Shown piece after piece: positions 8,611 through 18,648 of a stretch of 64,000 nucleotides of DNA; position 1 is the stretch's first letter, and every line of letters begins with the position of its first letter. The translations under genes and the position numbers were made by a program. The stretch covers positions 43,578 to 107,577 of the forward strand of contig DEFO01000015.1 in NCBI GenBank assembly GCA_002350805.1, given 5' to 3'. Origin of the DNA: Prevotella sp. UBA2850. GTDB lineage: Bacteria > Bacteroidota > Bacteroidia > Bacteroidales > Bacteroidaceae. The notes under the pieces are model-generated. The model had not been told where the DNA came from, did not search any database, and saw only the letters and a program-made list of their open reading frames with translations.

Positions 8611-11600
8611 ATGATGAAACAAAAAAGACAATGGATTCTAACGTTGTGCATGATGCTCGCCACGTGGGCATGGGCACAGCAGGGGAATATCACCGTCACA
8701 GGACAGGTGGTTGACCAGCAGAATGAGCCGTTGATTGGCGTCACCGTACAGGTGGTGGGCCAGCAGGGCGGCACTGTGACCGATTTTGATGGTAACTACT
8801 CCATCAAGGTGGCTCCTAACGGAACCCTGAAGTTCACATATGTGGGCTATCAGGAGCAGACCATCGCAGTGGGAGGCAAGACGACCATCAACGTAATGAT
8901 GAAAGACGATGCCGAGCTGCTGCAGGAAGTAGTGGTAGTGGGTTACGGCACACAGAAGAAAGAGTCGCTCACCGGTGCCGTGACCGTGGTCGACTCGAAG
9001 GCATTCCAGGAGAAGGGCGGACTGAGCTCACCGCTGGAGGCTTTGCAGGGCCAGGTGGCCGGTGTGATGATCACACGTGGCTCGAGTGCCCCTGGTGACG
9101 AGTCGTGGTCGATGAACCTGCGCGGTGCCTCGTCAATGAACAGCACCGAGCCGCTGGTGATTATCGATGGTGTGGCTGCCAACTCAGTATCAGAGATGCG
9201 CAACCTGAACCCCAACGACATCGAGAGCATCAACTTCCTGAAAGACGGCTCGGCAGCTATCTACGGTAGCCGTGCTGCCGGCGGTGTGGTGCTCATCACC
9301 ACCAAGAAAGGCAAAGAAGGCCGCGTAAAGGTGGAATACGGTGCATCGGCTACGCTGAAGACCCCGGGTCTGCAGCCCACTATGATGACCATCGACGAGT
9401 GGGCCGACGGTGTGATGACCGCCTTGAGGAACGACGGCAACGAGAGCAACGTATGGTACACCTACGCTGAGCTGGCCAAGCTCTACAAAGGCCGTTACAT
9501 CGACCTGCAAACCAGTGCCAACCCCTTTGGAACCGCAGCCTTCACCGACGTGCAGGACTTCGTATTCTCTGAGGCCGACTGGCTGGGCGAGCTTTTCGGC
9601 AGCACATGGTCGACCGAGCACCAGCTGAGCGTCAGCGGCGGCACCGACAAATCCAGCTACCGTCTGTCACTGGGTTACAACTACGACGGTTCTACCCTGC
9701 AGTATGGCGACAACAACAACCAGCGCTACAACTTCCGCCTGAACAACACCTTCAAGTTCACCGACCGTCTCTCGCTGGAGTCATCGATTGCCTACAGCCG
9801 TCAGCAGCAGGTGGCCCCCACCATGATCAGCTCGGCTCTCACCAACACCATGCCTATGCCGGGTCTGCCCTTCACCACGATGGACGGCAAGCCTTACGCA
9901 TGGGGCTCTTGGGGTTCGCCCGTGGCCAAGGTGCAGGAGGGTGGTGACAACAAGCTCACCGTCTCGAACATCAACATTTCTGAGACACTGAAATACGATA
10001 TTACCGACTGGCTGACTGCCAATGCCAACGTGGGCTACAACACAGGCTCAGCATGGCGTAACACCGTGCAGAACAGCATCCAGTACTACAACTACGTGGG
10101 CAACATGCAGACGCTGAAAGACCCCGCTCAGGCCAACAGCTACTTCAAGCAGACTAACTCTCGCACCGATTTCTATTCTATTTCTGGTTATGTGAATGCC
10201 CACAAGACACTGGCCGACGTCCATAACTTGAGCCTCACACTCGGTGCTCAGTATGAGTTCAAGCAGTACACCTACTTCGGCACCCAGGTGAAAGACATCC
10301 AGGAAGGTCTCGAGATTGTCAACGGTGCTGGTGAGGTGACACTCACAGGACAGGAGGATATCTACGAGAACTCCATCATGTCGTTCTTCGGCCGTTTCAA
10401 CTACGACTATGCAGGCCGCTACCTCTTCGAGTTCAATGGCCGTTACGACGGTTCGTCGAAGTTCCTGCCCGAGAACCGCTGGGATTTCTTCTGGGGCGTA
10501 TCGGCCGGCTGGCGCATCAGCGAGGAGCAGTTCATGAAGGGCCTCGGCTGGGTGAGCAACCTCAAGCTCCGTGCCTCTTACGCCGAGATGGGTAACCAGA
10601 GCGGCATCAGCAACTACGACGGTGTGCAACTCTATGGCCTCAACACCGCCACTGGTGCATACGTCGGCAGCGACAAGCTCTCTTACATCGCCACCAGTGG
10701 TGTGCTGGCCTCGAAGAGCCGTTCGTGGGAGCGCATCAAGAACTACAACGTTGCCCTCGACTTCGGTTTCAACATCGGCAAGGCAGGCAACCTGAGCGGT
10801 ACCGTTGAGTACTTCGAGAAGCACAACGACAATATGCTCGTAGCCATCTCCTTCCCCGCCACACTGGGCGACAAGGCTCCATCGGCCAACGCCGGTAAGT
10901 TCAAGGACTGGGGATATGAGGGACAAGTCACCTGGCGCGGAAAAGTCGGCAAGGTCGACTACCACGTAGGCGGAACATTGACCTTCGCCCGCAACGAGCT
11001 CACCGACTACGGTGCCACCACCGTGCTCAAGAGTGGCTACAGCTCCACCTCGCAGGGATATCCCCTGAAGTCTATCTTCGGTCTGCGCTACGCCGGTAAG
11101 ATTCCCAACGAGGCCACACTGAAAGCCTACATGGCCAAATACTACGAGAACAACGGCATCGGCATGCCCGCCAACCTGCGCGTGGGCGACAATATGTACT
11201 GCGACGAGAACGGCGACGGCAAGCTCGACGAGAACGACTACATCTACCTGGGTTCCGACGACCCCGAAATCAGCTACTCGTTCAATGCCGGCGTGGCTTA
11301 CCAGGGCTTCGACCTGAACGTAGTGTTCCAAGGTGCCGCCAACCGCTTTGTCTACCGCGACCGCAACAACTTCACCGTTCCTATGCGTGCCAACTACACC
11401 AACACCACCAATGCCTCTATCGGCAACACGTGGACACCCGACCACCAGGACGCATGGTACAACCCGTACACCAACGATGGCAACATCAACAACTACAACT
11501 ACCAAGCCAACTCGCTGACATCGCAAGACGGCCGCTACCTGCGTCTGAAGAATGTCACCATCGGCTACACCTTCCCACAGCAGCTGCTCAAGAAGACCGC

Positions 11601-11760
11601 CGTGCTGCAGGGCTTGCGCCTCTATATCACCGGTACAGACCTATGGGAGACCTCGCGCATCAAAGACGGATGGGACCCCGAGGCAAGACGCGACGCATCG
11701 GGCGTCGGACGCTACCCCTTCACCCGCAACTTCACATTCGGTGCTAACTTTACATTCTAA
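8611..11760 (+). CDS. SusC/RagA-family TonB-dependent outer-membrane transporter
   Basis: A 1049-residue protein with signal peptide (cleavage near WAWAQ). The N-terminal carboxypeptidase-regulatory-like domain (about 25-105) is followed by the plug with the EVVVVGYGTQKKESLTGAV motif (about 110-235) and a 22-stranded barrel to the C-terminal FTF. It imports oligosaccharides across the outer membrane together with the SusD lipoprotein, powered by TonB-ExbBD. There is no STN domain. Either of two adjacent ATGs (8611 or 8614) can start it. It is the second gene of the operon sigma-SusC-SusD-Big2 lipoprotein-lyase. The lyase at the end suggests a uronic-acid polysaccharide as substrate. Confidence 0.93.
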   Translation: MMKQKRQWILTLCMMLATWAWAQQGNITVTGQVVDQQNEPLIGVTVQVVGQQGGTVTDFDGNYSIKVAPNGTLKFTYVGYQEQTIAVGGKTTINVMMKDDAELLQEVVVVGYGTQKKESLTGAVTVVDSKAFQEKGGLSSPLEALQGQVAGVMITRGSSAPGDESWSMNLRGASSMNSTEPLVIIDGVAANSVSEMRNLNPNDIESINFLKDGSAAIYGSRAAGGVVLITTKKGKEGRVKVEYGASATLKTPGLQPTMMTIDEWADGVMTALRNDGNESNVWYTYAELAKLYKGRYIDLQTSANPFGTAAFTDVQDFVFSEADWLGELFGSTWSTEHQLSVSGGTDKSSYRLSLGYNYDGSTLQYGDNNNQRYNFRLNNTFKFTDRLSLESSIAYSRQQQVAPTMISSALTNTMPMPGLPFTTMDGKPYAWGSWGSPVAKVQEGGDNKLTVSNINISETLKYDITDWLTANANVGYNTGSAWRNTVQNSIQYYNYVGNMQTLKDPAQANSYFKQTNSRTDFYSISGYVNAHKTLADVHNLSLTLGAQYEFKQYTYFGTQVKDIQEGLEIVNGAGEVTLTGQEDIYENSIMSFFGRFNYDYAGRYLFEFNGRYDGSSKFLPENRWDFFWGVSAGWRISEEQFMKGLGWVSNLKLRASYAEMGNQSGISNYDGVQLYGLNTATGAYVGSDKLSYIATSGVLASKSRSWERIKNYNVALDFGFNIGKAGNLSGTVEYFEKHNDNMLVAISFPATLGDKAPSANAGKFKDWGYEGQVTWRGKVGKVDYHVGGTLTFARNELTDYGATTVLKSGYSSTSQGYPLKSIFGLRYAGKIPNEATLKAYMAKYYENNGIGMPANLRVGDNMYCDENGDGKLDENDYIYLGSDDPEISYSFNAGVAYQGFDLNVVFQGAANRFVYRDRNNFTVPMRANYTNTTNASIGNTWTPDHQDAWYNPYTNDGNINNYNYQANSLTSQDGRYLRLKNVTIGYTFPQQLLKKTAVLQGLRLYITGTDLWETSRIKDGWDPEARRDASGVGRYPFTRNFTFGANFTF

Positions 11761-11781
11761 TTCAGAAAGGAGATATCGATT

Positions 11782-13500
11782 ATGACAACGAGAATATTCA
11801 AATACATCTGCGCCCTCTGCATCATCTGCGGACTGACATCGTGCATGGATCTCGATCCTAAGGCCGACCTGGGCGACAACCTCGTGTGGAGCAAGCCTGA
11901 CAACTTCCAGCTCTTTGCCAACCAGTTCTACGGCTGGACACGCGACTTCCAGCAAGGCGCCAGCTATGGCTCGGGCGTCGTCGACGGTCCACACAGCGAC
12001 TATCGCTCCGACCTCGTCTGCACCAGCAGCGTCAACACCTACAGCCAGGGCACCAACGCCATTCCTGCCACCGACGACAACTTCACCACACTCTACAAGC
12101 GCATCTACTACACCAACCTGCTGCTGAAGAATGCCGAGGGTTTTGCCGACCAGGCTGCCATCGCCGCACCGAAGGGCGAGGCCCTGTGGTTCCGTGCCTA
12201 TCTGCACTTCGAGTTGGTTCAGCTCTATGGCAACGCCCAACTGCTCACCACTCCGCTCGACATGGACAGCGAACAGCTCTATGGTCCGCGCGACGACCGC
12301 GGCGTGGTTATCGACCAGATTATCAAAGACCTGCAGGAGGCTGCCACGCTGCTGCCCTCCACGCCCTCAGCTGCCGGCCGTCTGTCGAAAGACGCTGCCA
12401 ACGCCATGATCTCGCGCGTAGCTCTCTACGAAGGCACCTGGCAGAAGTTCCACAACAACAACACCTCGCGTGCTCAGGAACTGCTCACCATTGCCAAGAA
12501 TGCCGCCGATGCCGTCATCAGTGCCGGCAACTACAAACTGTTCTACAACGACCAGTTGGGCAAGGACAGCTACCGCTACATGTTCATCCTCGAGGATGCC
12601 GCACAGTGCAACCCTGCCGGACTGGCCAAGAAAGACAATACCGAGTACATCATGACCACCCGTCACCGCGATGGCGACAAGATGGCCCTCAACGTCACCC
12701 ATGCCTTCGTGGGCAATGTGTGCTACCCCACCCGCAAACTGGCCAATATGTATCTCTGCCAGGACGGTCTGCCCGTCGAGAAGTCAAAGGTGTTCCAGGG
12801 TTATGCACTGGCTACCAGCGAGTTCCAGAACCGCGACAACCGTATGAACGGCACCATGCTGGTTCATGGCGAGAAGTATTGGAACAACGATGGTAAGTGG
12901 CGCACCACTTGGACAGCCGACGATCTGAACGACGCCCTCGAGGCCAACGTCCGCTCCAACAGCGGCTACCAGACCCGCAAATGGGGAGTAGAGCGCAAGG
13001 TCGACGACTTCTACGAGTCGATGGACTACCCCGTCATCCGCTATGCCGAGGTGCTGCTCAACTATGCCGAGGCTGCCTACGAGCTGGGCGAGAGCATTAG
13101 CGACGCCGACCTCGACAAGAGCCTCAACCTAGTACGCCTGCGTGTGAACCCCAACATGCCGAAGCTCAGCAACAGCTTTGTCACCGCCAACGGACTGAAC
13201 ATGCGCGAGGAGATCCGCCGCGAGCGCACCGTCGAGCTCATCCTCGAGGGATTCCGCATCGACGACCTCAAGCGCTGGGCCACAGCACCCACTGAGATGA
13301 AGCAAGACCAGCTGGGTGTGAAGATGACCGGCACATGGTTCGAGGCCAACTGGACCGGTCAGGCACGCGCCCTCAACAGCGACGGCTGCATCGTGATGTA
13401 CACCGACCGTACATGGAACGACAAACTCTATCTCTATCCGCTTCCCAGCGATCAGCTGCAGCTCAACCCGCAGTTAGGACAGAATCCTGGATGGGAGTAA
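11782..13500 (+). CDS. SusD/RagB-family glycan-binding lipoprotein
   Basis: A 572-residue lipoprotein with lipobox LTSC (Cys21), followed by MDLDP, typical of SusD N-termini. The fold is TPR-like helices, with the RagB/SusD motif pattern from residue 60 on and the late conserved EIRRERTVELILEGFR segment. It forms the lid over the SusC pore and binds glycan on the cell surface. AAAGGAG at 11766-11772 is a good ribosome binding site, better than most in this window. It lies 21 nt after the SusC gene. C-terminal YPLPSDQLQLNPQLGQNPGW is the usual SusD ending. Confidence 0.93.
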   Translation: MTTRIFKYICALCIICGLTSCMDLDPKADLGDNLVWSKPDNFQLFANQFYGWTRDFQQGASYGSGVVDGPHSDYRSDLVCTSSVNTYSQGTNAIPATDDNFTTLYKRIYYTNLLLKNAEGFADQAAIAAPKGEALWFRAYLHFELVQLYGNAQLLTTPLDMDSEQLYGPRDDRGVVIDQIIKDLQEAATLLPSTPSAAGRLSKDAANAMISRVALYEGTWQKFHNNNTSRAQELLTIAKNAADAVISAGNYKLFYNDQLGKDSYRYMFILEDAAQCNPAGLAKKDNTEYIMTTRHRDGDKMALNVTHAFVGNVCYPTRKLANMYLCQDGLPVEKSKVFQGYALATSEFQNRDNRMNGTMLVHGEKYWNNDGKWRTTWTADDLNDALEANVRSNSGYQTRKWGVERKVDDFYESMDYPVIRYAEVLLNYAEAAYELGESISDADLDKSLNLVRLRVNPNMPKLSNSFVTANGLNMREEIRRERTVELILEGFRIDDLKRWATAPTEMKQDQLGVKMTGTWFEANWTGQARALNSDGCIVMYTDRTWNDKLYLYPLPSDQLQLNPQLGQNPGWE

Positions 13501-13543
13501 GTTTTATTCAGTGAATAGTGAACAGAAATAAAAGCAAATAATT

Positions 13544-15118
13544 ATGATGACGAAAAATATTAAACATATATTCTGTGCCGGTATCGCCCTGTTCAGCATG
13601 GCAGCAGTCCTCGTAGCCTGCGGCGACAAAGAGGCTCCGATAGAAGACCTCCAGCCGGCCATCTGCCCGGCAACGATTGAGTTCAATCTGCCCGACAACC
13701 TGCAGCAGTTGGTATATACCGACGAGACCGGTGCCCGTGTGCTGCCCCTCATCAAGGGCGAGCATGTCACGCTGCCCTACACCGTGACCCCCGACAACAT
13801 CACGTTCAACGATGTGGTATGGACCTCCAGCAACCCCGAGATAGCCTCGGTCGACGACCAGGGTAACGTCGACGCCCTCAGCGGCGACGGCATCGGCTAC
13901 AGCATTGTGCAGCTGGCTCCCGTGGGTATGTTCTCAGGCAGTGGTGTAAACTGCAACCTGAAGATCCGCGTTTCCAACACGCTCATCAAGGCCGAAAGCA
14001 TCACCGTCACCTGCTCGGGCACCGAGGTGTATGCCGGTGAGACCCTCCAGGCAACAGCCAAGATCATGCCTGAGTCGGCCACCTACCAGACCGTGAAGTG
14101 GAGCAGTTCCAACGAGGCTGCCGCCACCGTCGACGCCAATGGTGTCATCACCGGTAAGGTGACCTCTGCCATGCGCACCCCTGTCACCATCACCGCCACC
14201 TCGCTAGACGGCAGCAACGTCTTGGGGTCTGTCGAGATTATCGTGCTGCAGATTGTTCAGCCGCAGGATATCACCATCGATCAGAAGTATGCTGCGCCCA
14301 ACTACTATTGCGCCATCAACGAGAAATCGGTAGAACTGGCTTACACCACCGTTCCTGCCGAGTGCACCAAGTCGCTCATCGAATGGACCAGCAGCGACGA
14401 GTCCATTGCCACCGTCGAGGGAGGCATTGTGAAGTTCAACCAGAGCGGCAACTTCGGCGATGTGACCATCACAGCACGCTGTCCGGAGACTGGCAAGGAG
14501 TCGAGCATCAAACTGAGCCTGCCCGCCGGACTCATCCGCGAGACATATCACAATCCTAACCAGTATTCTTGGTACAACGCCAAGCAGAGCGGCAATGGCA
14601 CAGCTTCTTCTCACGAGTGGCACGATGGCTACATCACCATCACTACTTATAAGCAGAACGCCACCAACCAGCGTGCCGACATTCGCTGCTGGGATGCTCA
14701 CACATGGTTCCACATTGGCAACTACCCAATCTTTGCCTTCCGAATGGACGATGTGAAAGACCTCGGTCATGGCATCACCAGCCGTAACATCAACATCGAC
14801 GCGGTAGGTAAGAGCGCCAGCGGCGCAGACTACAAGGCCATTGCCAATGGTAACAATAAATATCTGCACGACTACAAGTGCTCCGACGGCTCTCACGTCT
14901 TCATCTACGACCTCGCCACACAGGCTTGCGGCACAGGCGGACTGATGCCTACCACCGAGACGGTAGACTTCACTACCCTGCAGATCAAACATGCCGACAT
15001 GCGTACCGTTGACCACCAGTTCCAGTACAACCTCTACTGGGTACAGACCTTCAAGTCGATGGCCGACCTCGAGAACTATGTCAAGGGCGAAGGCCTCACA
15101 TGGGAAGTGATTAAGTAA
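13544..15118 (+). CDS. Surface lipoprotein with Big2 (Ig-like) domains, probable glycan-binding protein of the PUL
   Basis: A 524-residue lipoprotein (lipobox LVAC, Cys26, then GDKEAP). Two or three bacterial Ig-like Big_2 domains span about 65-330, recognisable by WTSSNPEIASVD, WSSSNEAAATVD and WTSSDESIATVE. The C-terminal 190 residues match no family I recognise and are rich in aromatic residues (WHDGY, WDAHTWFHIG), which would suit glycan binding. Position third after SusC/SusD is where surface glycan-binding proteins (SusE/F or SGBP analogues) are normally encoded. Function is inferred from position and architecture. Confidence 0.75.
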   Translation: MMTKNIKHIFCAGIALFSMAAVLVACGDKEAPIEDLQPAICPATIEFNLPDNLQQLVYTDETGARVLPLIKGEHVTLPYTVTPDNITFNDVVWTSSNPEIASVDDQGNVDALSGDGIGYSIVQLAPVGMFSGSGVNCNLKIRVSNTLIKAESITVTCSGTEVYAGETLQATAKIMPESATYQTVKWSSSNEAAATVDANGVITGKVTSAMRTPVTITATSLDGSNVLGSVEIIVLQIVQPQDITIDQKYAAPNYYCAINEKSVELAYTTVPAECTKSLIEWTSSDESIATVEGGIVKFNQSGNFGDVTITARCPETGKESSIKLSLPAGLIRETYHNPNQYSWYNAKQSGNGTASSHEWHDGYITITTYKQNATNQRADIRCWDAHTWFHIGNYPIFAFRMDDVKDLGHGITSRNINIDAVGKSASGADYKAIANGNNKYLHDYKCSDGSHVFIYDLATQACGTGGLMPTTETVDFTTLQIKHADMRTVDHQFQYNLYWVQTFKSMADLENYVKGEGLTWEVIK

Positions 15119-15134
15119 TTGAAAAATAACGATT

Positions 15135-16532
15135 ATGATGAAGAATATTAAGAACATATTGATAGCAGGCTTGGTTTGTTGCGGTATCTCCGCAACAACC
15201 ACCTCCTGCCGCGAGAATGAGTTTGGTGAGGTCGACCTCGACATTCCCGAGGACACCTACACACCGATTGAAGCCTCCTACAGCTTCGCTAGCCACTGTG
15301 CCATGTACACCGACGCCGACTTCCAGCGTGTCAAGCAGTCGCTCGACAACGGTTCGGCACCACAGGTAGTGAAAGACGAGCTGCAGAACCTGAAGAACTC
15401 CAAGTACACCCTGCTCAGCTACACCCCCACCCCGCAGACCAAGATTGTGCGCGGCGACCCCAAGGGCACGGGTTTCGACAGCGAGAACTACGCCTATGCC
15501 ATGCGCGATGCCGCTGCCGCCTATCAGATGGGCATGCTCTGGCGCCTCACTGGTGACGACCGCTATGCCACCAAGGCCGTCGAGATTCTCAATGCCTGGG
15601 CCAACACCTGCACCGAGATAGCCTCTAACGATGCCAACCAGGTGCTCGCTGCCGGTGCACAGGGTTACACCTTCGCCAATGCCGCCGGCATGCTGCACGA
15701 CTTCAGCGGATGGGCCACCTCGCAGCGCGAGCAGTTCAAGCAGTGGATACTCAAGGTGTTCGCCGCCAAGAACAAGAACTTCCTCGACACCCACACCGGC
15801 AGCAACGTCTGTGCCGAGCACTACTGGTCGAACTGGGATCTGGTCAACATGTGCTCCTACTTCGCCATCGGTGTGCTCACCGAGAACAGCGAGATGGTGA
15901 ACTACGTCGTCAACTACTTCTACCAGGGCGTAGGCAACGGCTGCATCAAGCGGCTTATCCGCGGCACCCACAGCGATCCCCTCGGTACTGGCGAGACCAT
16001 TTGTCAGAACCAGGAGTCGGGACGCGACCAGGGTCACTCTGAGATGTCGATGATGGTCACCGCCAACCTCGCTCAGATGGCATGGACCCTCTATCAGGCC
16101 AACCCCAGCGTCAAGGAACTCGACTTCTTCTCTGCCAACGACAATGCCATCATGAAGATGGGCGAATACGTGGCCCTCTTCAACCTGCGCAACGGCAATG
16201 ACAACAAAAACGCCACTGGCTCATGGCTTGTCTCGGCCACCCAGATGCCCTTCGAGCGCTTTGAGTATTGCCAACCCGGTTGTGGCTGCAGCAACCAGAG
16301 CCACGGAGCCATCCACACACAGGCCGCCGACGACAGCGGACGCGGCAGCATCCGTCCGGGATGGGAGATTCTGCTCGCCCACTACAAGAACACCGCCGGT
16401 CACAAATACATTCAGCAGATGGCCGACAAGATCCGCCCCGAGGGTGGTGCCGGTGAGGGCCTCAACCGCTACGGCGACAACTCAGGAGCCTTCGACCAGC
16501 TGGGATGGAGCACCATCATGCTCTACCAGTAA
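15135..16532 (+). CDS. Alginate-lyase-fold polysaccharide lyase (PL38-like), lipoprotein
   Basis: A 465-residue lipoprotein (Cys25 in TTTSC, then RENEF). Residues 45-460 show the helical toroid pattern of the Alginate_lyase superfamily (PL5/PL17/PL38 relatives). Likely catalytic residues are Asn224, His229 and Tyr230 in NVCAEHYW, and Arg297 and His301 in ESGRDQGH. The family cleaves uronic-acid polysaccharides such as alginate or glucuronan by beta-elimination. PL38-like is my best subfamily guess, not verified. It is last in the sigma-SusC-SusD-Big2 operon, just before a strong terminator, and is the only CAZyme of that operon. No unsaturated-uronyl hydrolase is nearby, so breakdown would have to be completed by enzymes encoded elsewhere. 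Confidence 0.72.
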   Translation: MMKNIKNILIAGLVCCGISATTTSCRENEFGEVDLDIPEDTYTPIEASYSFASHCAMYTDADFQRVKQSLDNGSAPQVVKDELQNLKNSKYTLLSYTPTPQTKIVRGDPKGTGFDSENYAYAMRDAAAAYQMGMLWRLTGDDRYATKAVEILNAWANTCTEIASNDANQVLAAGAQGYTFANAAGMLHDFSGWATSQREQFKQWILKVFAAKNKNFLDTHTGSNVCAEHYWSNWDLVNMCSYFAIGVLTENSEMVNYVVNYFYQGVGNGCIKRLIRGTHSDPLGTGETICQNQESGRDQGHSEMSMMVTANLAQMAWTLYQANPSVKELDFFSANDNAIMKMGEYVALFNLRNGNDNKNATGSWLVSATQMPFERFEYCQPGCGCSNQSHGAIHTQAADDSGRGSIRPGWEILLAHYKNTAGHKYIQQMADKIRPEGGAGEGLNRYGDNSGAFDQLGWSTIMLYQ

Positions 16533-16553
16533 GTCCTGTCCCATAAACCCACT

Positions 16554-16590
16554 AAAAGGAAGTAACACCGCGTTACTTCCTTTTTTTTAT
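16554..16590 (+). terminator. Rho-independent terminator of the first PUL
   Basis: A perfect 13-bp stem, AAAAGGAAGTAAC (16554-16566) with GTTACTTCCTTTT (16572-16584), and a 5-nt loop, ending in a run of T. It lies 22 nt after the lyase stop. Confidence 0.92.
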
Positions 16591-16790
16591 TCCACCTGGC
16601 AAACCAGATGTGATCCTTCCCCATCCATGTAGATGAGGAAAAAAAGGACCACCTCGAGGGCCTGAAAAATGCAAAAATGGGGATAAATAATAAGGTTTTA
16701 AGATTCTCCCATCAAGGGTAATGACATTCTGAGAGCTTTAAAAACACTTTAGTAATGAAACTGCAGTAGCCATCCATTCACCACCCAGAA

Positions 16791-17924
16791 TTATTCCAGT
16801 TTCGGATTGATGTACAACCGGTTGTGGTGGAGCTTGGCATTCACCTTCTCCATGCGGTTGAGGGTCTTCACCACATAGTCTATGCCTTTCTCGCGTGGCA
16901 CGATGAAACGCATGCGGTAGTCGAGGAGCCAAGGGCGCAGACTGACGATGCTCACATTATAGTATTGCCCGATCTCGCGCAGAATGTCGCGCAGGGGGAT
17001 GTTGTCAAAATAGAAATAGCCATCGCGCCACGAGGTGAACTGGTCGGTGTCGGTGAGGGTCCTGACGGTCAGCTGAGAGTTGACTATCGACAGCTGCTGT
17101 CCGGGGGTGAGGATGACCTCATGTATCTGGGGCCACAGCTCGCCCATGCGGCGGTTCTCCTGATCGGTTGCCTGTTCTACGTTGAGCAGACGGCACGACA
17201 CCTTGCCGCTGATGAGTGTGATATACTCGGGACGGCCCTCATAGGCTGTGATGTCGAACTCGGTGCCCAGCACGGTGGTCTGGCTTTTGGCGGTGGTGAC
17301 GACGAAAGGATGGGCGACGTCGCGGGCAACGACAAAATAGGCTTGTCCGCTGAACTTCACCTCACGCTTGTCGCCGATGAAGTGGTTGGGATAGACGATG
17401 CGGCTGCCGGGATGCATGAAGACCTTGCTGCCGTCGGGCAGGTCGACCTGCAGCGACTGTCCCACGGGCACGTTGAGGCGCAGCTGCTCGACCTCCATCT
17501 GATCTGTGTCGACGACCACCCTGCGGTCGGGGTGCCCAGCCTGTGCGACCATGCGGATGGGCACGGTGGTGCCGTCGTCGGTGGTGATGGTGGGTTGCTG
17601 CTGCTCGCTGACGGCCTCGAAGAAGAGCCCCTGCTCCTTCGCAGCCTTGGGTTTGAGCAGGAAGACGGCGGCGACGAGCACGGCGGCTGCCGAGAGGATG
17701 GCGGCACCGATGTAGCGCAGACGGGCACGGCGACGGCGCTGATGGAACAGCCAGAGCTGCTCGTCGACGTCGGCTGCGGGCATCTGCTCGCGCGCCAGCA
17801 CGTTCTGAGCCACGAAGATATCCTCGCAGGCCTTGCGCAGGTCTGCGTCCTGGTCGATCATCCTCAGCTGCTCGGAGCTCACCTCGGTGCCGGCATTCAT
17901 GATATCGAGTGCTTCGTCGGTCAT
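16791..17924 (-). CDS. FecR-family anti-sigma factor
   Basis: A 377-residue inner-membrane protein. The cytoplasmic N-terminus (1-70) would bind the sigma factor, one membrane helix spans 71-90, the periplasmic FecR domain lies at about 150-250, and a DUF4974-type C-terminal domain at about 300-375 (FYFDNIPLRDILREIGQYY) meets the STN domain of a TonB-dependent receptor. It lies 66 nt downstream of the ECF sigma gene and opposite the STN-containing SusC at 18649. This is the standard cell-surface signalling set: receptor occupancy is passed through FecR to the sigma factor. Confidence 0.92.
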   Translation of the reverse strand: MTDEALDIMNAGTEVSSEQLRMIDQDADLRKACEDIFVAQNVLAREQMPAADVDEQLWLFHQRRRRARLRYIGAAILSAAAVLVAAVFLLKPKAAKEQGLFFEAVSEQQQPTITTDDGTTVPIRMVAQAGHPDRRVVVDTDQMEVEQLRLNVPVGQSLQVDLPDGSKVFMHPGSRIVYPNHFIGDKREVKFSGQAYFVVARDVAHPFVVTTAKSQTTVLGTEFDITAYEGRPEYITLISGKVSCRLLNVEQATDQENRRMGELWPQIHEVILTPGQQLSIVNSQLTVRTLTDTDQFTSWRDGYFYFDNIPLRDILREIGQYYNVSIVSLRPWLLDYRMRFIVPREKGIDYVVKTLNRMEKVNAKLHHNRLYINPKLE

Positions 17925-17990
17925 GTGGTCTTTGGGTAGTGTCGTTTTATTATATAACGGATGAGAAAATGAAATAGGTACTTTTTCTGT

Positions 17991-18491
17991 TTATATTTTC
18001 AGTTTTTCGCGTTTCTCGCGGATGATGGCGAGGGCCTTGGAGATGTGTTTCTTCACCATGCTGACGCTGACGCCGAGCCGCTGAGCCACCTCTTTATAAT
18101 GTTTGCGGTCGACGTAGCACCAGATGAAGATTTCCTTGGTGGGTGGTTTGAGCGAGTTGAGCACCTCCTCGACAATCTGCTCGCGCTCCTGCAGCTCCAG
18201 CGGGTCGACGCTGCTGTCGTAGGGCGACGACACCTTCATGGCCAGTTCGGCATAATTACGGCGTGTCTCGATGCGGCGGAGCAGGTCGATGGCTTTATTG
18301 CGCACGTTCTTATAGAGATAGCCGCGCACGCTGTGCTCCTCCATGTCAGCGAAATGGCGCCACACATCCTCATAGGCGTCGTGCACGATGTCGCGCGCGT
18401 CGTCGGGGTCGTGCATGAACTGCATCGCAAAACAATACAACTCGTTGTAGTATTTGCGGAAGATGCGGTCGAAATCTTTTTTCTCGTCCAT
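17991..18491 (-). CDS. FecI-like ECF sigma factor
   Basis: A 166-residue sigma-70 protein of the Bacteroidetes ECF group. Region 2 spans about 8-80 (DPDDARDIVHDAYEDVWRHF). Region 4 spans about 108-160 (HYKEVAQRLGVSVSMVKKHI). Its partner is the FecR encoded directly downstream, and its likely target is the divergent SusC/SusD operon starting at 18649. The promoter at 18530-18561 is of the housekeeping type, so the sigma gene itself does not appear to depend on its own product. Confidence 0.93.
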   Translation of the reverse strand: MDEKKDFDRIFRKYYNELYCFAMQFMHDPDDARDIVHDAYEDVWRHFADMEEHSVRGYLYKNVRNKAIDLLRRIETRRNYAELAMKVSSPYDSSVDPLELQEREQIVEEVLNSLKPPTKEIFIWCYVDRKHYKEVAQRLGVSVSMVKKHISKALAIIREKREKLKI

Positions 18492-18529
18492 TTCTTTACC
18501 AGGGAATGAAAAGTGTGGCTTTTCGGGTA

Positions 18530-18561
18530 CAAAAGTAATAAATTATAAAGAAAACTGCAAA
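18530..18561 (-). promoter_or_regulatory. Housekeeping-type promoter of the FecI/FecR genes
   Basis: On the minus strand, TACTTTTG (18537 to 18530) is the -7 box and TTTG (18561 to 18558) the -33 box, with a 20-nt spacer. No TAnnTTTG box is seen on the plus strand ahead of the SusC gene at 18649, consistent with ECF control of that operon. Confidence 0.65.
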
Positions 18562-18648
18562 AAAACGTAGCCATTTCTTATTCTCATCCGTTTCATTAAC
18601 AGAATAATCTAACATAACCATTCTAACAAACATCTAATTATTAAGCTT

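Noticed and set aside
10048..11526. Open frame of 492 codons on the minus strand
   Set aside because: Antisense to the SusC gene; no start signal or family pattern.
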